In this document: positions 48,734 to 58,182 of the stretch, piece by piece
How the letters are laid out: every line of letters begins with the position of its first letter
Position numbering within the stretch: position 1 is the stretch's first letter
Assembly: GCF_002158905.1 (NCBI RefSeq)
Contig: NZ_CP021431.1
Location: 1,178,001 to 1,242,000 of the forward strand
Direction: 5' to 3'
DNA: 64,000 nt
From: Yoonia vestfoldensis
GTDB taxonomy: Bacteria > Pseudomonadota > Alphaproteobacteria > Rhodobacterales > Rhodobacteraceae
Notes under the pieces: model-generated
Told to the model about the DNA's origin: nothing
What the model saw: the letters and a program-made list of their open reading frames with translations, nothing else
Database searches by the model: none
Made by a program: the position numbers and the translations under genes

Positions 48734-49597
48734 GCTGCGCTGGCGGTTTGCGAACCGTGGCAGCATGGCCGAGAAATCGCGGCCGCGCCCGTTTTCGGTT
48801 TCCACGAAACGCGCGTAAAGCGTGGTGGCGGCCTGGCCCAGCGGTGTGTCGGCATCTGCGGTTTCGGCGGCTTGCTGGCTTAGCCGCAGGTCCTTGAGCA
48901 TGAGTTCGGCGGCGAAGCCGGGTTTATAGCCGTTGTCGGCGGGGCTGGTGGGGCCGATGCCGGGGGCGGGGCAATAGGTGTTCATTGACCAGGACGCGCC
49001 CGAGGAGGTGCTGACCACATCGAACATCGCCTGCCGGTCAAGGCCCAGCTTGTCGGCCAGCGCAAAGGCTTCGCAGGTGGCGATCATCGTGACGCCGAGG
49101 ATCATGTTGTTGCAGATCTTGGCCGCCTGCCCATTGCCTGCCGCGCCGCAATGCACCGCCTTTTGCCCCATGATGGCGAAGAGCGGTTTGACCGCCTCGA
49201 ACGCGGGCAGCGGGCCGCCTGCCATGAAGGTCAGCGTGCCGTTCGTGGCCCCGCCGATGCCGCCCGAAACTGGCGCGTCGATGGCTTGCAGGCCCTGGGC
49301 AGTGGCGGCTGTCGCGACCGCGCGCGCGCTATCCACATCGACGGTCGAGCAATCCAGATGCACCGCCCCCGGTTTCATCGCCTTGTGGATGTCATCCGCA
49401 ACCGCGCGCAGGATCGCGCCATCGGGCAGCATGGTGATGACGACATCGGCGTCTTGCACGGCCTCTTTTGCGGTCTTGGCCAATGTCAGCCCCGGCGGTG
49501 TCGCCGCAGGGTCAAACCCTGTCACCGCATGGTCGCGTGCGAGATTGGCGGCCATGGGCGCGCCCATATTGCCCAGCCCGATAAAGCCGATTTTCAT
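48731..49597 (-). CDS. mmsB: 3-Hydroxyisobutyrate dehydrogenase
   Basis: A 288-residue NAD-dependent dehydrogenase that oxidises 3-hydroxyisobutyrate to methylmalonate semialdehyde in valine breakdown. The Rossmann loop is GFIGLGNMGAPMA. The substrate signature DAPVSGGIGGATNGTL and the catalytic Lys in GNGQAAKICNN are intact. The start overlaps the stop of the hydrolase gene by ATGA. It is the last gene of the valine operon, and its stop lies inside a 26-bp repeat. Confidence 0.94.
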   Translation of the reverse strand: MKIGFIGLGNMGAPMAANLARDHAVTGFDPAATPPGLTLAKTAKEAVQDADVVITMLPDGAILRAVADDIHKAMKPGAVHLDCSTVDVDSARAVATAATAQGLQAIDAPVSGGIGGATNGTLTFMAGGPLPAFEAVKPLFAIMGQKAVHCGAAGNGQAAKICNNMILGVTMIATCEAFALADKLGLDRQAMFDVVSTSSGASWSMNTYCPAPGIGPTSPADNGYKPGFAAELMLKDLRLSQQAAETADADTPLGQAATTLYARFVETENGRGRDFSAMLPRFANRQRS

Positions 49598-50613
49598 GTT
49601 GCATCCTCCCAGATCAATGCATCCTTGCCCAAAGGGGCGGTCATCGCGGTGATGTCATCATCGCTATAGGGCTGCCAGCGCGGGCTGCGGTCGCGGTCGA
49701 TGATCGCGGCGCGGATGCCTTCGATGAAATCGCCCTGTGCTGCGCAGCGGAATGTATAGCGGAATTCATGGTCGAGCGCGGTTTTGATCTGCGGGTCCTG
49801 TCGGACCGCCGCGATGATCCGCGCGGCCACGGCCATGGCCAGCGGGGCGTTGTAATCCAGCAGCGGCAGCGCATGATCGGCAAGCGCGCCGCCTGTCGCC
49901 AGCTGCGCCCGGATCATCGCCAGGTCGGGCGCGCAAAAGGCCGCGTCAATGACGCCTTGCCAGTCTTTCAGCCGGCTGTCGGGGGCGGGGCCGGCCTTGA
50001 TCGCGGCGACATTGCCTGTCGTGGTCAGGATTGATTTCAGCGCCTCCCAATATTGCGCCGGGATGTAATGATCGGCGAAACCCGCATGGATCGCATCGCC
50101 CGCATCCATCCGGTCGCCGGTCAGGCCCAGATAGGTCCCCAGATAGCCCGGCGCGCGGGCCAGAAGAAGCGAGCCGCCCACATCCGGCACCAGCCCGATG
50201 CTGCATTCGGGCATCGCGATCTTGCTGCCCTCGCAGACGATCCGATGGCTGGCATGGCAGCCGATCCCGACACCGCCGCCCATGGTAAAGCCATGCAGGA
50301 AGGTCACGATGGGTTTGGGGTAATCATGGATCTTGCGGTTCAGCCGGTATTCGTCGCGCCAGAACCTCTGGCCATAGCTGAAATCGCCGCGCTGGCCGCT
50401 GGCATACATATCCGCGATATCACCGCCTGCGCAAAAGGCACGCTCGCCCGCGCCGTCGATCAGGATCAGCGCGACCTGCGGGTCGCGGGACCAATCATCC
50501 AGCGCGGTCTCGATGGCCAGGCACATATCCCAGGTCAGCGCATTCAGCGCCTGGGGCCGGTTGAGCGTGATCAGCCCCGCGCGCCCGTCCTTGCGGATCA
50601 GGATATCTGTCAT
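49594..50613 (-). CDS. 3-Hydroxyisobutyryl-CoA hydrolase
   Basis: A 339-residue crotonase-fold enzyme that releases 3-hydroxyisobutyrate from CoA. The oxyanion residues are in AFCAGGDIADMY and FLHGFTMGGGVGIGCHA. The HIBCH-type segment MPECSIGLVPDVGGS carries the catalytic Glu and Asp. It is longer than typical enoyl-CoA hydratases (about 260), as expected for the hydrolase. It sits between the acyl-CoA dehydrogenase and mmsB with 4-base overlaps at both ends, matching the reaction order. Confidence 0.9.
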   Translation of the reverse strand: MTDILIRKDGRAGLITLNRPQALNALTWDMCLAIETALDDWSRDPQVALILIDGAGERAFCAGGDIADMYASGQRGDFSYGQRFWRDEYRLNRKIHDYPKPIVTFLHGFTMGGGVGIGCHASHRIVCEGSKIAMPECSIGLVPDVGGSLLLARAPGYLGTYLGLTGDRMDAGDAIHAGFADHYIPAQYWEALKSILTTTGNVAAIKAGPAPDSRLKDWQGVIDAAFCAPDLAMIRAQLATGGALADHALPLLDYNAPLAMAVAARIIAAVRQDPQIKTALDHEFRYTFRCAAQGDFIEGIRAAIIDRDRSPRWQPYSDDDITAMTAPLGKDALIWEDAT

Positions 50614-51746
50614 CGGATCATCTGGCGCGCGGTGATCAGGCGCATGATTTCATTGGTGCCTTCGAGGATCTGATGCACCCGCAGGTCGCGCAGGATTTTC
50701 TCGATCCCGTAATCGGCCAGATAGCCGTAACCGCCATGCAATTGCAGGCATTGATCGGCCACCATGCTGCCGGTTTCGGTGCAAAGCTTTTTCGCCATGG
50801 CGCAGAATTTCGTGGCATCCGGCGCAGCGGTATCCAGTTTCCATGCCGCCTGCCGCAGAAAGATGCGCGCCGATTGCAGCGCGATTTCGGCATCGGCCAG
50901 CCGGAATTGCAGCCCCTGGAACTGGTCAAGCGATTGGCCGAACGCCTTGCGGTCTTTCATATAGGCCAGCGTCTGGTCCAGCGCGCATTGCGCGGCCCCG
51001 ATCGAACAGGCCGCGATATTGAGCCGCCCGCCATCCAGCCCGGCCATCGCATAGCGGAAGCCTTGGCCTTCCTCGCCCAACACATTCGCCAGCGGTGTGG
51101 TGCAATCGTCCAGCTGCACCTGGCGGGTCGGTTGCGAGCGCCAGCCCATTTTATCCTCTAGCCCGCCGAACGACAGGCCGGGGGCGCCCGCCTCGACAAG
51201 GATCGCGCTGATCCCCTTGGGGCCAGGCTCGCCGGTGCGGGCCATGATGATATAGGCATCCGAATAGCCACCGCCGGAAATGAACGCCTTGGTGCCGGTC
51301 AGCTGGTAGTTTTCATTACTGCGGGTGGCGCGGGTTTTCAGCGCTGCCGCGTCGGAACCTGATCCGGGTTCGGTCAGGCAATAGGACAGGATCAGGTCCA
51401 TCGACAAGGCGCGCGGCAGGATCCGCGCCTTGAGATCATCGGACCCATAGCTGTCGATCATCCGCGCGCACATGTTGTGGATTGATAAAAACGCCGCCAC
51501 CGAGGCGCAGGAATATGACAAAGCCTCGAACACCAAAGTCGCGTCAAGGCGCGACAGGCCTGCGCCGCCGCTGTCTTCGGACACGTATAGCCCGCCGAAC
51601 CCCAGATCGGCCAGTTTGGGCCACAGGTCCTTGGGGATCGTGCCCGCCGCGTCCCAGTCGCGCGCAAAAGGGGCGATATGCTCTTGCCCGAAGGCCAGCG
51701 CCATGTCGAAAATCGCGGATTGTTCCTCGGTCAGCGCAAAGTCCAT
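50610..51746 (-). CDS. Acyl-CoA dehydrogenase (probable isobutyryl-CoA dehydrogenase)
   Basis: A 378-residue FAD enzyme. The family signatures are LSYCLTEPGSGSDAAALKT and, near the C-terminus, CLQLHGGYGYLADYGIEK, with RDLRVHQILEGTNEIMRLI after it. The expected catalytic Glu is in LEGTNE. Operon partners predict isobutyryl-CoA as substrate (valine pathway), but other branched acyl-CoAs are possible. A palindrome (51768-51781) lies 22 bases upstream of the ATG. mmsA is a separate unit upstream, with a hairpin between. Confidence 0.88.
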   Translation of the reverse strand: MDFALTEEQSAIFDMALAFGQEHIAPFARDWDAAGTIPKDLWPKLADLGFGGLYVSEDSGGAGLSRLDATLVFEALSYSCASVAAFLSIHNMCARMIDSYGSDDLKARILPRALSMDLILSYCLTEPGSGSDAAALKTRATRSNENYQLTGTKAFISGGGYSDAYIIMARTGEPGPKGISAILVEAGAPGLSFGGLEDKMGWRSQPTRQVQLDDCTTPLANVLGEEGQGFRYAMAGLDGGRLNIAACSIGAAQCALDQTLAYMKDRKAFGQSLDQFQGLQFRLADAEIALQSARIFLRQAAWKLDTAAPDATKFCAMAKKLCTETGSMVADQCLQLHGGYGYLADYGIEKILRDLRVHQILEGTNEIMRLITARQMIR

Positions 51747-51767
51747 GATGCCTCTCCCAGCAAGAAA

Positions 51768-51781
51768 TGAACACTTGTTTA
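51768..51781. promoter_or_regulatory. Palindromic operator candidate ahead of the acyl-CoA dehydrogenase
   Basis: TGAACACTTGTTTA has AACA/TGTT arms around CT, with partial symmetry beyond. It sits 22-35 bases upstream of the start codon. Similar palindromes are bound by TetR-type acyl-CoA catabolism repressors; this identity is speculative. Confidence 0.4.
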
Positions 51782-51806
51782 ATTATTGCGCGCCTGCGGG
51801 CGGTTT

Positions 51807-51830
51807 GGCAAGGGCGGTGAGGCCCTTGCC
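51807..51830 (-). terminator. Hairpin after mmsA
   Basis: GGCAAGGGC (51807-51815) pairs perfectly with GCCCTTGCC (51822-51830), seven bases after the mmsA stop. No T run follows in the direction of transcription, so termination may be partial. Confidence 0.5.
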
Positions 51831-51837
51831 CTTGATG

Positions 51838-53337
<1,500 letters not shown>

Positions 53338-53413
53338 AGCATCCTCCATTGGGTTGGCGTGACTATAGCCTTGCGTTTTTGCAGGTAAAAGCGGCAATAT
53401 ATCAAAATCATTT

Positions 53414-53425
53414 TGCATAAATGCA
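53414..53425. promoter_or_regulatory. Small palindrome in the mmsA/LysR gap
   Basis: TGCAT-AA-ATGCA lies 8 bases upstream of the LysR start at 53433, in a 95-base divergent gap. It may be part of a LysR autoregulatory site. Confidence 0.35.
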
Positions 53426-53432
53426 GGAACGA

Positions 53433-54335
53433 ATGGACAATTGGGATGATATGCGCGTGTTTCTGGCCGTCGCGCGGATGGAAAGCCTGTCAGCGGCGGC
53501 CCCGCTGACGAAAATGGACCCGGCCACGCTCGGGCGCCGGATCGCGCGGCTGGAATGCAGCCTTGGCGCGGCTTTATTCGTGAAATCGCCGCAAGGCTAT
53601 GCGCTCACCGATCTGGGAGAGCGGTTGCGCGACCGCGCCGCCGATGCCGAAACGCAATTCGCGCTGGCGGTCGAGGAATCGCGCGGCGGGGCTGCGGCGC
53701 TGACCGGCCAGATCCGCATCGGCGCGCCGGACGGTGTGGCCAATTTCCTGCTGCCGCAGGTCTGCGCGGCGCTGCAACGCGACAATCCCGATCTGGAAAT
53801 GCAGGTGCTGGCCTTGCCCCGCGTCGTCAACCTGTCCCGGCGCGAGGCCGATATGGCGATCACCGTCAGCCCGCCCGCTGCCGGCCAGCTGATCGTGCAA
53901 AAGATCACCGATTACCAACTGCATCTGGCGATGCGCGCCGATGCGCCCCCTGCCAAAACGCTGGATGATCTGCGCGGGCGGCCTGTCGTGGGCTATATCC
54001 CCGATATGATCTTTGACAAGGAATTGGATTATCTGGGGGCTTTGGGGGCAGGGGGGGTGCAGCTGGCGTCCAATTCCGTCGCGGTGCAATTGCAGATGAT
54101 CCGCGCGGCGGGGGTGGGGATCGTGCATGATTTCGCGCTGCCCTTTGCGCCCGAATTGCGCCGCGTGCTGACGGATCAGCTGGCGTTGACGCGCACTTTT
54201 TATCTGGTGCGCCACCGCTCTGCGCGCCAATCCGACCGGCTGACACAGGTGGCCGCCGCGATCAGCGCCGGGCTGGTGGCCGAGGTTGCGCGTCTGGAAC
54301 GTATCGCGCGCTTGACAGATGCGCCTGTGGTTTGA
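53433..54335 (+). CDS. LysR-family transcriptional regulator
   Basis: A 300-residue protein. The N-terminal LTTR helix-turn-helix is MRVFLAVARMESLSAAAPLT and then GRRIARLECSLGAALFVKS. A substrate-binding domain follows from about residue 90 (ALTGQIRIGAPDGVANFLLP). ATG 53433 is preferred to the earlier ATG at 53421 because AGGAACG precedes it. It is divergent from mmsA, so control of mmsA is likely by position. A CBS-domain gene follows. Confidence 0.85.
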   Translation: MDNWDDMRVFLAVARMESLSAAAPLTKMDPATLGRRIARLECSLGAALFVKSPQGYALTDLGERLRDRAADAETQFALAVEESRGGAAALTGQIRIGAPDGVANFLLPQVCAALQRDNPDLEMQVLALPRVVNLSRREADMAITVSPPAAGQLIVQKITDYQLHLAMRADAPPAKTLDDLRGRPVVGYIPDMIFDKELDYLGALGAGGVQLASNSVAVQLQMIRAAGVGIVHDFALPFAPELRRVLTDQLALTRTFYLVRHRSARQSDRLTQVAAAISAGLVAEVARLERIARLTDAPVV

Positions 54336-54375
54336 CAGGCTGGGGTATCGCCATCGTGTTGGGGGGAGACACATC

Positions 54376-54810
54376 ATGATCGTCGGGCAAATCCTGAAAT
54401 CCAAAGCCGATATCGGCGTTGTCGCGGTCAAGCCGGGTGACCCTGTATCCGCTGCCGTGGCGATCCTGTCCGAAAAGCGGATCGGGACGGTCGTTGTCTC
54501 TGCCGATGGGCAGCGGCTGGATGGCATCCTGTCGGAACGCGACATCGTGCGCGAATTGGGCAAGCGCGGCACGGGCTGCCTGTCGGCGTCGGTGTCCGAG
54601 ATCATGACCGCCAAGCTGACCACCTGCACCGCCGCAGATAGTGCCGATATGGTGTTGCAGATGATGACCGAAGGCCGGTTTCGCCACCTGCCGGTGATGG
54701 AGAATGGCAAGATGATCGGCCTGATCTCTATCGGCGATGTGGTCAAGGCGCGACTGGCGGAATTGTCGATGGAAAAAGACGCGCTCGAAGGGATGATCAT
54801 GGGGCACTAG
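54376..54810 (+). CDS. CBS-domain protein
   Basis: A 144-residue soluble protein made of two CBS motifs (about residues 8-65 and 75-135): PVSAAVAILSEKRIGTVVV with GILSERDIVREL, and DMVLQMMTEGRFRHLPVME with GLISIGDVVKARL. Stand-alone CBS pairs bind adenosine nucleotides such as AMP or ATP. The partner is unknown. ATG 54376 has a GGGGGAGA site; the upstream extension is doubtful. Confidence 0.85.
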   Translation: MIVGQILKSKADIGVVAVKPGDPVSAAVAILSEKRIGTVVVSADGQRLDGILSERDIVRELGKRGTGCLSASVSEIMTAKLTTCTAADSADMVLQMMTEGRFRHLPVMENGKMIGLISIGDVVKARLAELSMEKDALEGMIMGH

Positions 54811-54876
54811 CCCCGTTGCAATCCGTCGCGCGATAGTGTTGCCTGCGCGCAATATTCTTTCTTCCAGAGGTGCGTC

Positions 54877-55371
54877 ATGCGCGTAGGTCTTTATCCCGGC
54901 ACGTTCGATCCGGTCACGCTGGGGCATCTTGATATCGTGCGGCGCGCGGCCTCGCTGGTAGATCGGCTGGTGATCGGGGTGGCTATCAACCGCGACAAGG
55001 GCCCGCTGTTCACGCTGGAAGAACGCGTCGCCATGGTCGAGGCCGAATGCGTCCCGCTGGGCCGCGATGTCGGCTGCGATATCATCGTGCATCCGTTCGA
55101 AAACCTGCTGATCGACTGCGCCCATGATGTGGGTGCCAGCGTCATCATCCGGGGCCTGCGGGCGGTGGCGGATTTCGAATATGAATATCAGATGGTCGGG
55201 ATGAACCGCATTCTGGACGATTCGATCGAGACGGTTTTCCTGATGGCCGAGGCTGAACATCAGGCCATCGCGTCGAAGTTGGTCAAGGAAATCGCGCGGT
55301 TGGGCGGGGATGTGTCAAAATTCGTCACCCCCACCGTCAATAGCGCGCTGATCGCGCGTCTGCGCGGCTAG
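54877..55371 (+). CDS. coaD: Phosphopantetheine adenylyltransferase
   Basis: A 164-residue enzyme of coenzyme A synthesis that adenylates 4'-phosphopantetheine. The nucleotidyltransferase motif is FDPVTLGHLD. The second signature is IIRGLRAVADFEYEYQM. C-terminal VSKFVTPTVNSAL is typical. The gene is single between the CBS gene and a convergent DUF1127 gene. A hairpin lies 6 bases after the stop. Confidence 0.97.
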   Translation: MRVGLYPGTFDPVTLGHLDIVRRAASLVDRLVIGVAINRDKGPLFTLEERVAMVEAECVPLGRDVGCDIIVHPFENLLIDCAHDVGASVIIRGLRAVADFEYEYQMVGMNRILDDSIETVFLMAEAEHQAIASKLVKEIARLGGDVSKFVTPTVNSALIARLRG

Positions 55372-55377
55372 CAGGCA

Positions 55378-55402
55378 AAGCCGCCCCCCTGGGGCGCGGC
55401 TT
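55378..55402. terminator. Hairpin between coaD and the DUF1127 gene
   Basis: AAGCCGC (55378-55384) pairs with GCGGCTT (55396-55402), and inner C and G runs extend the stem. It lies between convergent genes and may terminate both. Confidence 0.55.
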
Positions 55403-55414
55403 GGTGGCGGCAGC

Positions 55415-55573
55415 CTAGCCGTAGATCGCCTTGGCTGCGATCTTGGCCGCATCTTCGCGAAACAGGCCCAGATCGATTGCCACATCCTGCGGCATGCTGG
55501 CCAATTCGTTTTTCAGACGCAGATAGGCGGCGCGTTTCTGCACGGCTGTGCGGACTTTGGTGAAAACAATCAT
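55415..55573 (-). CDS. DUF1127 small protein
   Basis: A 52-residue basic protein whose C-terminal half fits DUF1127: AYLRLKNELASMPQDVAIDLGLFREDAAKIAAKAIYG. The ATG at 55573 (MIVFTKVRTAV) has AAGGAG 7 bases upstream, so the longer open frame is rejected. Small DUF1127 proteins in alphaproteobacteria bind RNA or affect phosphate and stress responses, and are often near small RNAs. This copy lacks the usual RGXxR motif. Function here is unknown. Confidence 0.75.
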   Translation of the reverse strand: MIVFTKVRTAVQKRAAYLRLKNELASMPQDVAIDLGLFREDAAKIAAKAIYG

Positions 55574-55699
55574 ATGCGTGCTCCTTTTGCTGATGCGTCC
55601 TTTGCTTGGCCCAGACATAACAATGCTGCGGCGCAGAACAACTGACACTTGGCGCTAGCGGATATGCATGCGCTGCATGGCGCGCATTGCCGGATGAAC

Positions 55700-55731
55700 A
55701 AAAAAGACCGGCCCCGCAAAGGACCGGTCTT
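55700..55731 (-). terminator. Intrinsic terminator of the distal gap gene
   Basis: Read leftward, AAGACCGG then a 12-base loop then CCGGTCTT, followed by a run of T. The positions on the plus strand are 55724-55731 and 55704-55711, with the A run at 55700-55705. It begins 20 bases after the gap stop. Confidence 0.85.
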
Positions 55732-55751
55732 CTGCATTGAAAGGCGTGGGA

Positions 55752-56753
55752 TTACAGCAGCTTACCCATCGCCACGGCGGTATCCGCCATACGGTTGGAA
55801 AAGCCCCATTCATTGTCATACCACGACAGGATGCGCACCATATTGCCATCCAGCACCTTGGTCTGGTCCAGATGGAAGATCGAGGAATGCGGATCATGGT
55901 TGAAATCAGAACTGACCATCGGCAGCGCGGTATAGCCCAGAATGCCTTTCAGCGGGCCATCGGCGGCGGCGATGATCGCGTTGTTGATCTCGTCCACATT
56001 GGTGGCGCGGCTGGCCTCGAAGGTCAGATCGACGACCGAGACATTGGGCGTGGGCACCCGGATCGCCACACCGTCAAGCTTGCCATTGAGCTCTGGCAGC
56101 ACCAGACCCACCGCCTTGGCCGCCCCGGTCGAGGTCGGGATCATCGACAGGGCCGCCGCCCGCGCGCGGTAAAGGTCTTTATGCATCGTATCCAGCGTCG
56201 GCTGGTCGCCTGTATAGCTGTGGATCGTGGTCATGAAACCTTTGGTGATCCCGACAATATCGTTCAGCACCTTGGCAACCGGGGACAGGCAATTGGTGGT
56301 GCAGGATGCGTTTGAGACGACGATATCATCCTTGGTCAGCGATTGGTGGTTGACCCCGAAAACCACGGTCTTGTCGGCATTGGTGCCGGGGGCGGAAATC
56401 AGCACGCGCTTGGCACCGGTGGACAGATGCGCCTGACAGGCGTCCTTGCTGGTGAAAATGCCGGTGCATTCCAGCACGACATCGACATGGCCCCAAGGCA
56501 GCTCGGCAGGATTGCGGATCGCGGTCACGGCAATCGGGCCACGGCCGGCGTCGATGCTGTTTTCGGTGGTGGTCACCGTGCCGGGGAACCGGCCATGCAC
56601 CGAATCGAACCGCAGCAGATGCGCATTGGTTTCCACCGGCCCAAGGTCGTTGATCGCCACAACCGTGATATCGGTGCGACCGGATTCGATGATGGCGCGC
56701 AAGATGTTGCGGCCGATCCGGCCAAATCCGTTGATTGCTACTTTGACGGCCAT
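55752..56753 (-). CDS. gap: Glyceraldehyde-3-phosphate dehydrogenase, NAD-type
   Basis: A 333-residue tetrameric enzyme oxidising glyceraldehyde 3-phosphate to 1,3-bisphosphoglycerate. The Rossmann start is INGFGRIGR. The catalytic Cys151 is in [10 protein letters not shown]. Asp36 in AINDLGP is the residue that hydrogen-bonds NAD ribose, suggesting NAD use. It is the last gene in the tkt-gap-small protein-gap series, with a terminator after it. A LacI-type palindrome at 56775-56792 lies just upstream of its start. Confidence 0.96.
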   Translation of the reverse strand: MAVKVAINGFGRIGRNILRAIIESGRTDITVVAINDLGPVETNAHLLRFDSVHGRFPGTVTTTENSIDAGRGPIAVTAIRNPAELPWGHVDVVLECTGIFTSKDACQAHLSTGAKRVLISAPGTNADKTVVFGVNHQSLTKDDIVVSNASCTTNCLSPVAKVLNDIVGITKGFMTTIHSYTGDQPTLDTMHKDLYRARAAALSMIPTSTGAAKAVGLVLPELNGKLDGVAIRVPTPNVSVVDLTFEASRATNVDEINNAIIAAADGPLKGILGYTALPMVSSDFNHDPHSSIFHLDQTKVLDGNMVRILSWYDNEWGFSNRMADTAVAMGKLL

Positions 56754-56774
56754 GGTTGATCCTCCTTGGGGATG

Positions 56775-56792
56775 AATGTTGGCGCTAACATT
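56775..56792. promoter_or_regulatory. LacI-type operator upstream of gap (copy 1)
   Basis: AATGTT-GGCGCT-AACATT has perfect 6-bp arms and fits TGTTA-N4-TAACA at 9 of 10 positions. It lies 22 bases upstream of the gap start codon. It resembles sites bound by CceR, a LacI-type central carbon regulator in Rhodobacteraceae. Confidence 0.6.
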
Positions 56793-56832
56793 GCGATTTA
56801 TCGCAAAAGGTCAACCGCCGATGCCAGATGCA

Positions 56833-56976
56833 TCAGCGCCAAAACGCCAGATATTCGGTCAGATCGACGAATTTGCGCAGGGTAAAGACCAAAGCCTGCC
56901 AATCATTGGCCAGCCCGTCATAGGCCAGCGCCGCCCCGATCAGCACAAGAAGAAACACCGCGATGCCATTGGTCAT
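56833..56976 (-). CDS. Small single-pass membrane protein (47 residues) between the two gap genes
   Basis: An ATG at 56976 and TGA at 56833 frame 47 codons: a hydrophobic helix at residues 4-19 (GIAVFLLVLIGAALAY), a short polar stretch DGLANDWQALV, then a basic-aromatic tail FTLRKFVDLTEYLAFWR. The fragment lies on the same strand as both gap genes, 25 bases after the stop of the upstream gap and 79 bases before the start of the downstream one. I do not recognise a named family. Its length, codon pattern and location indicate a real gene. A role in membrane association of the enzymes is only a guess. Confidence 0.7.
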   Translation of the reverse strand: MTNGIAVFLLVLIGAALAYDGLANDWQALVFTLRKFVDLTEYLAFWR

Positions 56977-57001
56977 GGCACAGGTCTAGCGCCATGCGCG
57001 T

Positions 57002-58003
57002 TTAATGCAAGCGGCCCATGGTGGCTGCGACATCGGCCATCCGCGCCGAAAAGCCCCATTCATTGTCATACCACGCCAGCACACGCACCGTGCGCCCGCC
57101 GACGACCTTGGTCTGGTCAGGGGCAAAGATGCAGCTTTGCGTGGTATGGTTGAAATCGATGCTGACCTTGGCTTCGGCATCATAGGCCATGACCATGCCC
57201 ATATAGCCGCCTGCGGCCTCGGCGACGATGGCATTGACCTCGTCCACGGTGACGGATTTGCCGGCCTCGAATGTCAGATCAACGGCGCTGACATTGGGGG
57301 TGGGCACGCGCATCGCGGTGCCGTCCAGCTTGCCTGCCAATTCGGGCAATACCTCGCCCAAGGCTTTGGCGGCCCCTGTCGAGGTCGGGATCATAGCCAT
57401 CGCAGCGGCGCGGGCGCGATAGAGGTCATCATGGCGCCGGTCCAGCGTTGGCTGGTCGCCGGTATAGGAATGGATCGTGGTCATGATGCCGCGTTCGATC
57501 CCGATGGCATCGTTCAGCACCTTGGCCAGCGGCGCAAGGCAGTTCGTGGTGCAGGACCCGTTGGACACCAGCCGTTCCGCCGCCATCAGATCGCGGTGAT
57601 TGACGCCGTAAACCACGGTGCGGTCCACGTTCTTGGCCGGGGCCGAGATCAGCACCTTGCGCGCGCCGCGATCCAGATGCACCGCTGCGGCATGGCCGTC
57701 ATTGAATTTGCCGGTGCATTCCAGCACGACATCGACGCCGTCCCAATCCAGCGTGGCGGGATCATAGCTTGACATCACATCAATCGGGCCGCGCCCAAGG
57801 TCCAGCGTATTGCCGCTGATTGTCACCGGATGGCCGAACCGGCCATGGACGGAATCGTATTTCAGCAGATGCGCATTGGTGGCAATCGGGCCGGTGGCAT
57901 TGATCTTGACCACCTGCACGTCATTGCGCCCCGCTTCGGTGATATGCGCCAATGTGCAGCGCCCGATGCGGCCAAACCCATTGATCCCGATGGTGATTGT
58001 CAT
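57002..58003 (-). CDS. Glyceraldehyde-3-phosphate dehydrogenase, possible NADP/dual-cofactor type
   Basis: A 333-residue GAPDH with catalytic Cys151 in GSCTTNCLAP. Where the NAD-specific partner has Asn-Asp-Leu, this one has Asn-Ala-Thr (KINATGP, residues 35-37), and at 189-190 it has Arg-Arg where the partner has Thr-Met. Loss of the Asp and a basic pair near the cofactor 2'-phosphate are known from NADP-using or GapB-type enzymes. A biosynthetic role (gluconeogenesis or Calvin cycle) is inferred. tkt lies upstream on the same strand. A TGTTA-N4-TAACA palindrome lies 78 bases ahead. Confidence 0.94.
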   Translation of the reverse strand: MTITIGINGFGRIGRCTLAHITEAGRNDVQVVKINATGPIATNAHLLKYDSVHGRFGHPVTISGNTLDLGRGPIDVMSSYDPATLDWDGVDVVLECTGKFNDGHAAAVHLDRGARKVLISAPAKNVDRTVVYGVNHRDLMAAERLVSNGSCTTNCLAPLAKVLNDAIGIERGIMTTIHSYTGDQPTLDRRHDDLYRARAAAMAMIPTSTGAAKALGEVLPELAGKLDGTAMRVPTPNVSAVDLTFEAGKSVTVDEVNAIVAEAAGGYMGMVMAYDAEAKVSIDFNHTTQSCIFAPDQTKVVGGRTVRVLAWYDNEWGFSARMADVAATMGRLH

Positions 58004-58080
58004 GTGGCATCCCCTTTGTCTGCATGTGTCGTGCAGATTGTATGCCGTGGTGTCCAGAAAAAAGTGACCTGTTGTCAGGG

Positions 58081-58094
58081 TGTTAACGGTAACA
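58081..58094. promoter_or_regulatory. LacI-type operator upstream of the second gap gene
   Basis: TGTTA-ACGG-TAACA is a perfect 5-bp inverted repeat with a 4-base centre, the pattern of LacI-family operators. A weaker match (TGTTACCGCTATC) starts at 58110, 29 bases away. The same kind of site is found before the other gap gene. Confidence 0.6.
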
Positions 58095-58149
58095 TGTGGG
58101 ATTTTTCGCTGTTACCGCTATCTGTTTGCGCCAACATCTGGCGGCGCAG

Positions 58150-58175
58150 GTAAGGTGGGTTTGAACCCACCTTAC
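58150..58175. terminator. GTAAGGTGGGTT palindrome after tkt
   Basis: GTAAGGTGGGTT (58150-58161) and AACCCACCTTAC (58164-58175) form a perfect 12-bp stem with a TG centre, seven bases after the tkt stop (leftward). The core matches the element after lpdA. Confidence 0.6.
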
Positions 58176-58182
58176 GCCGGTT

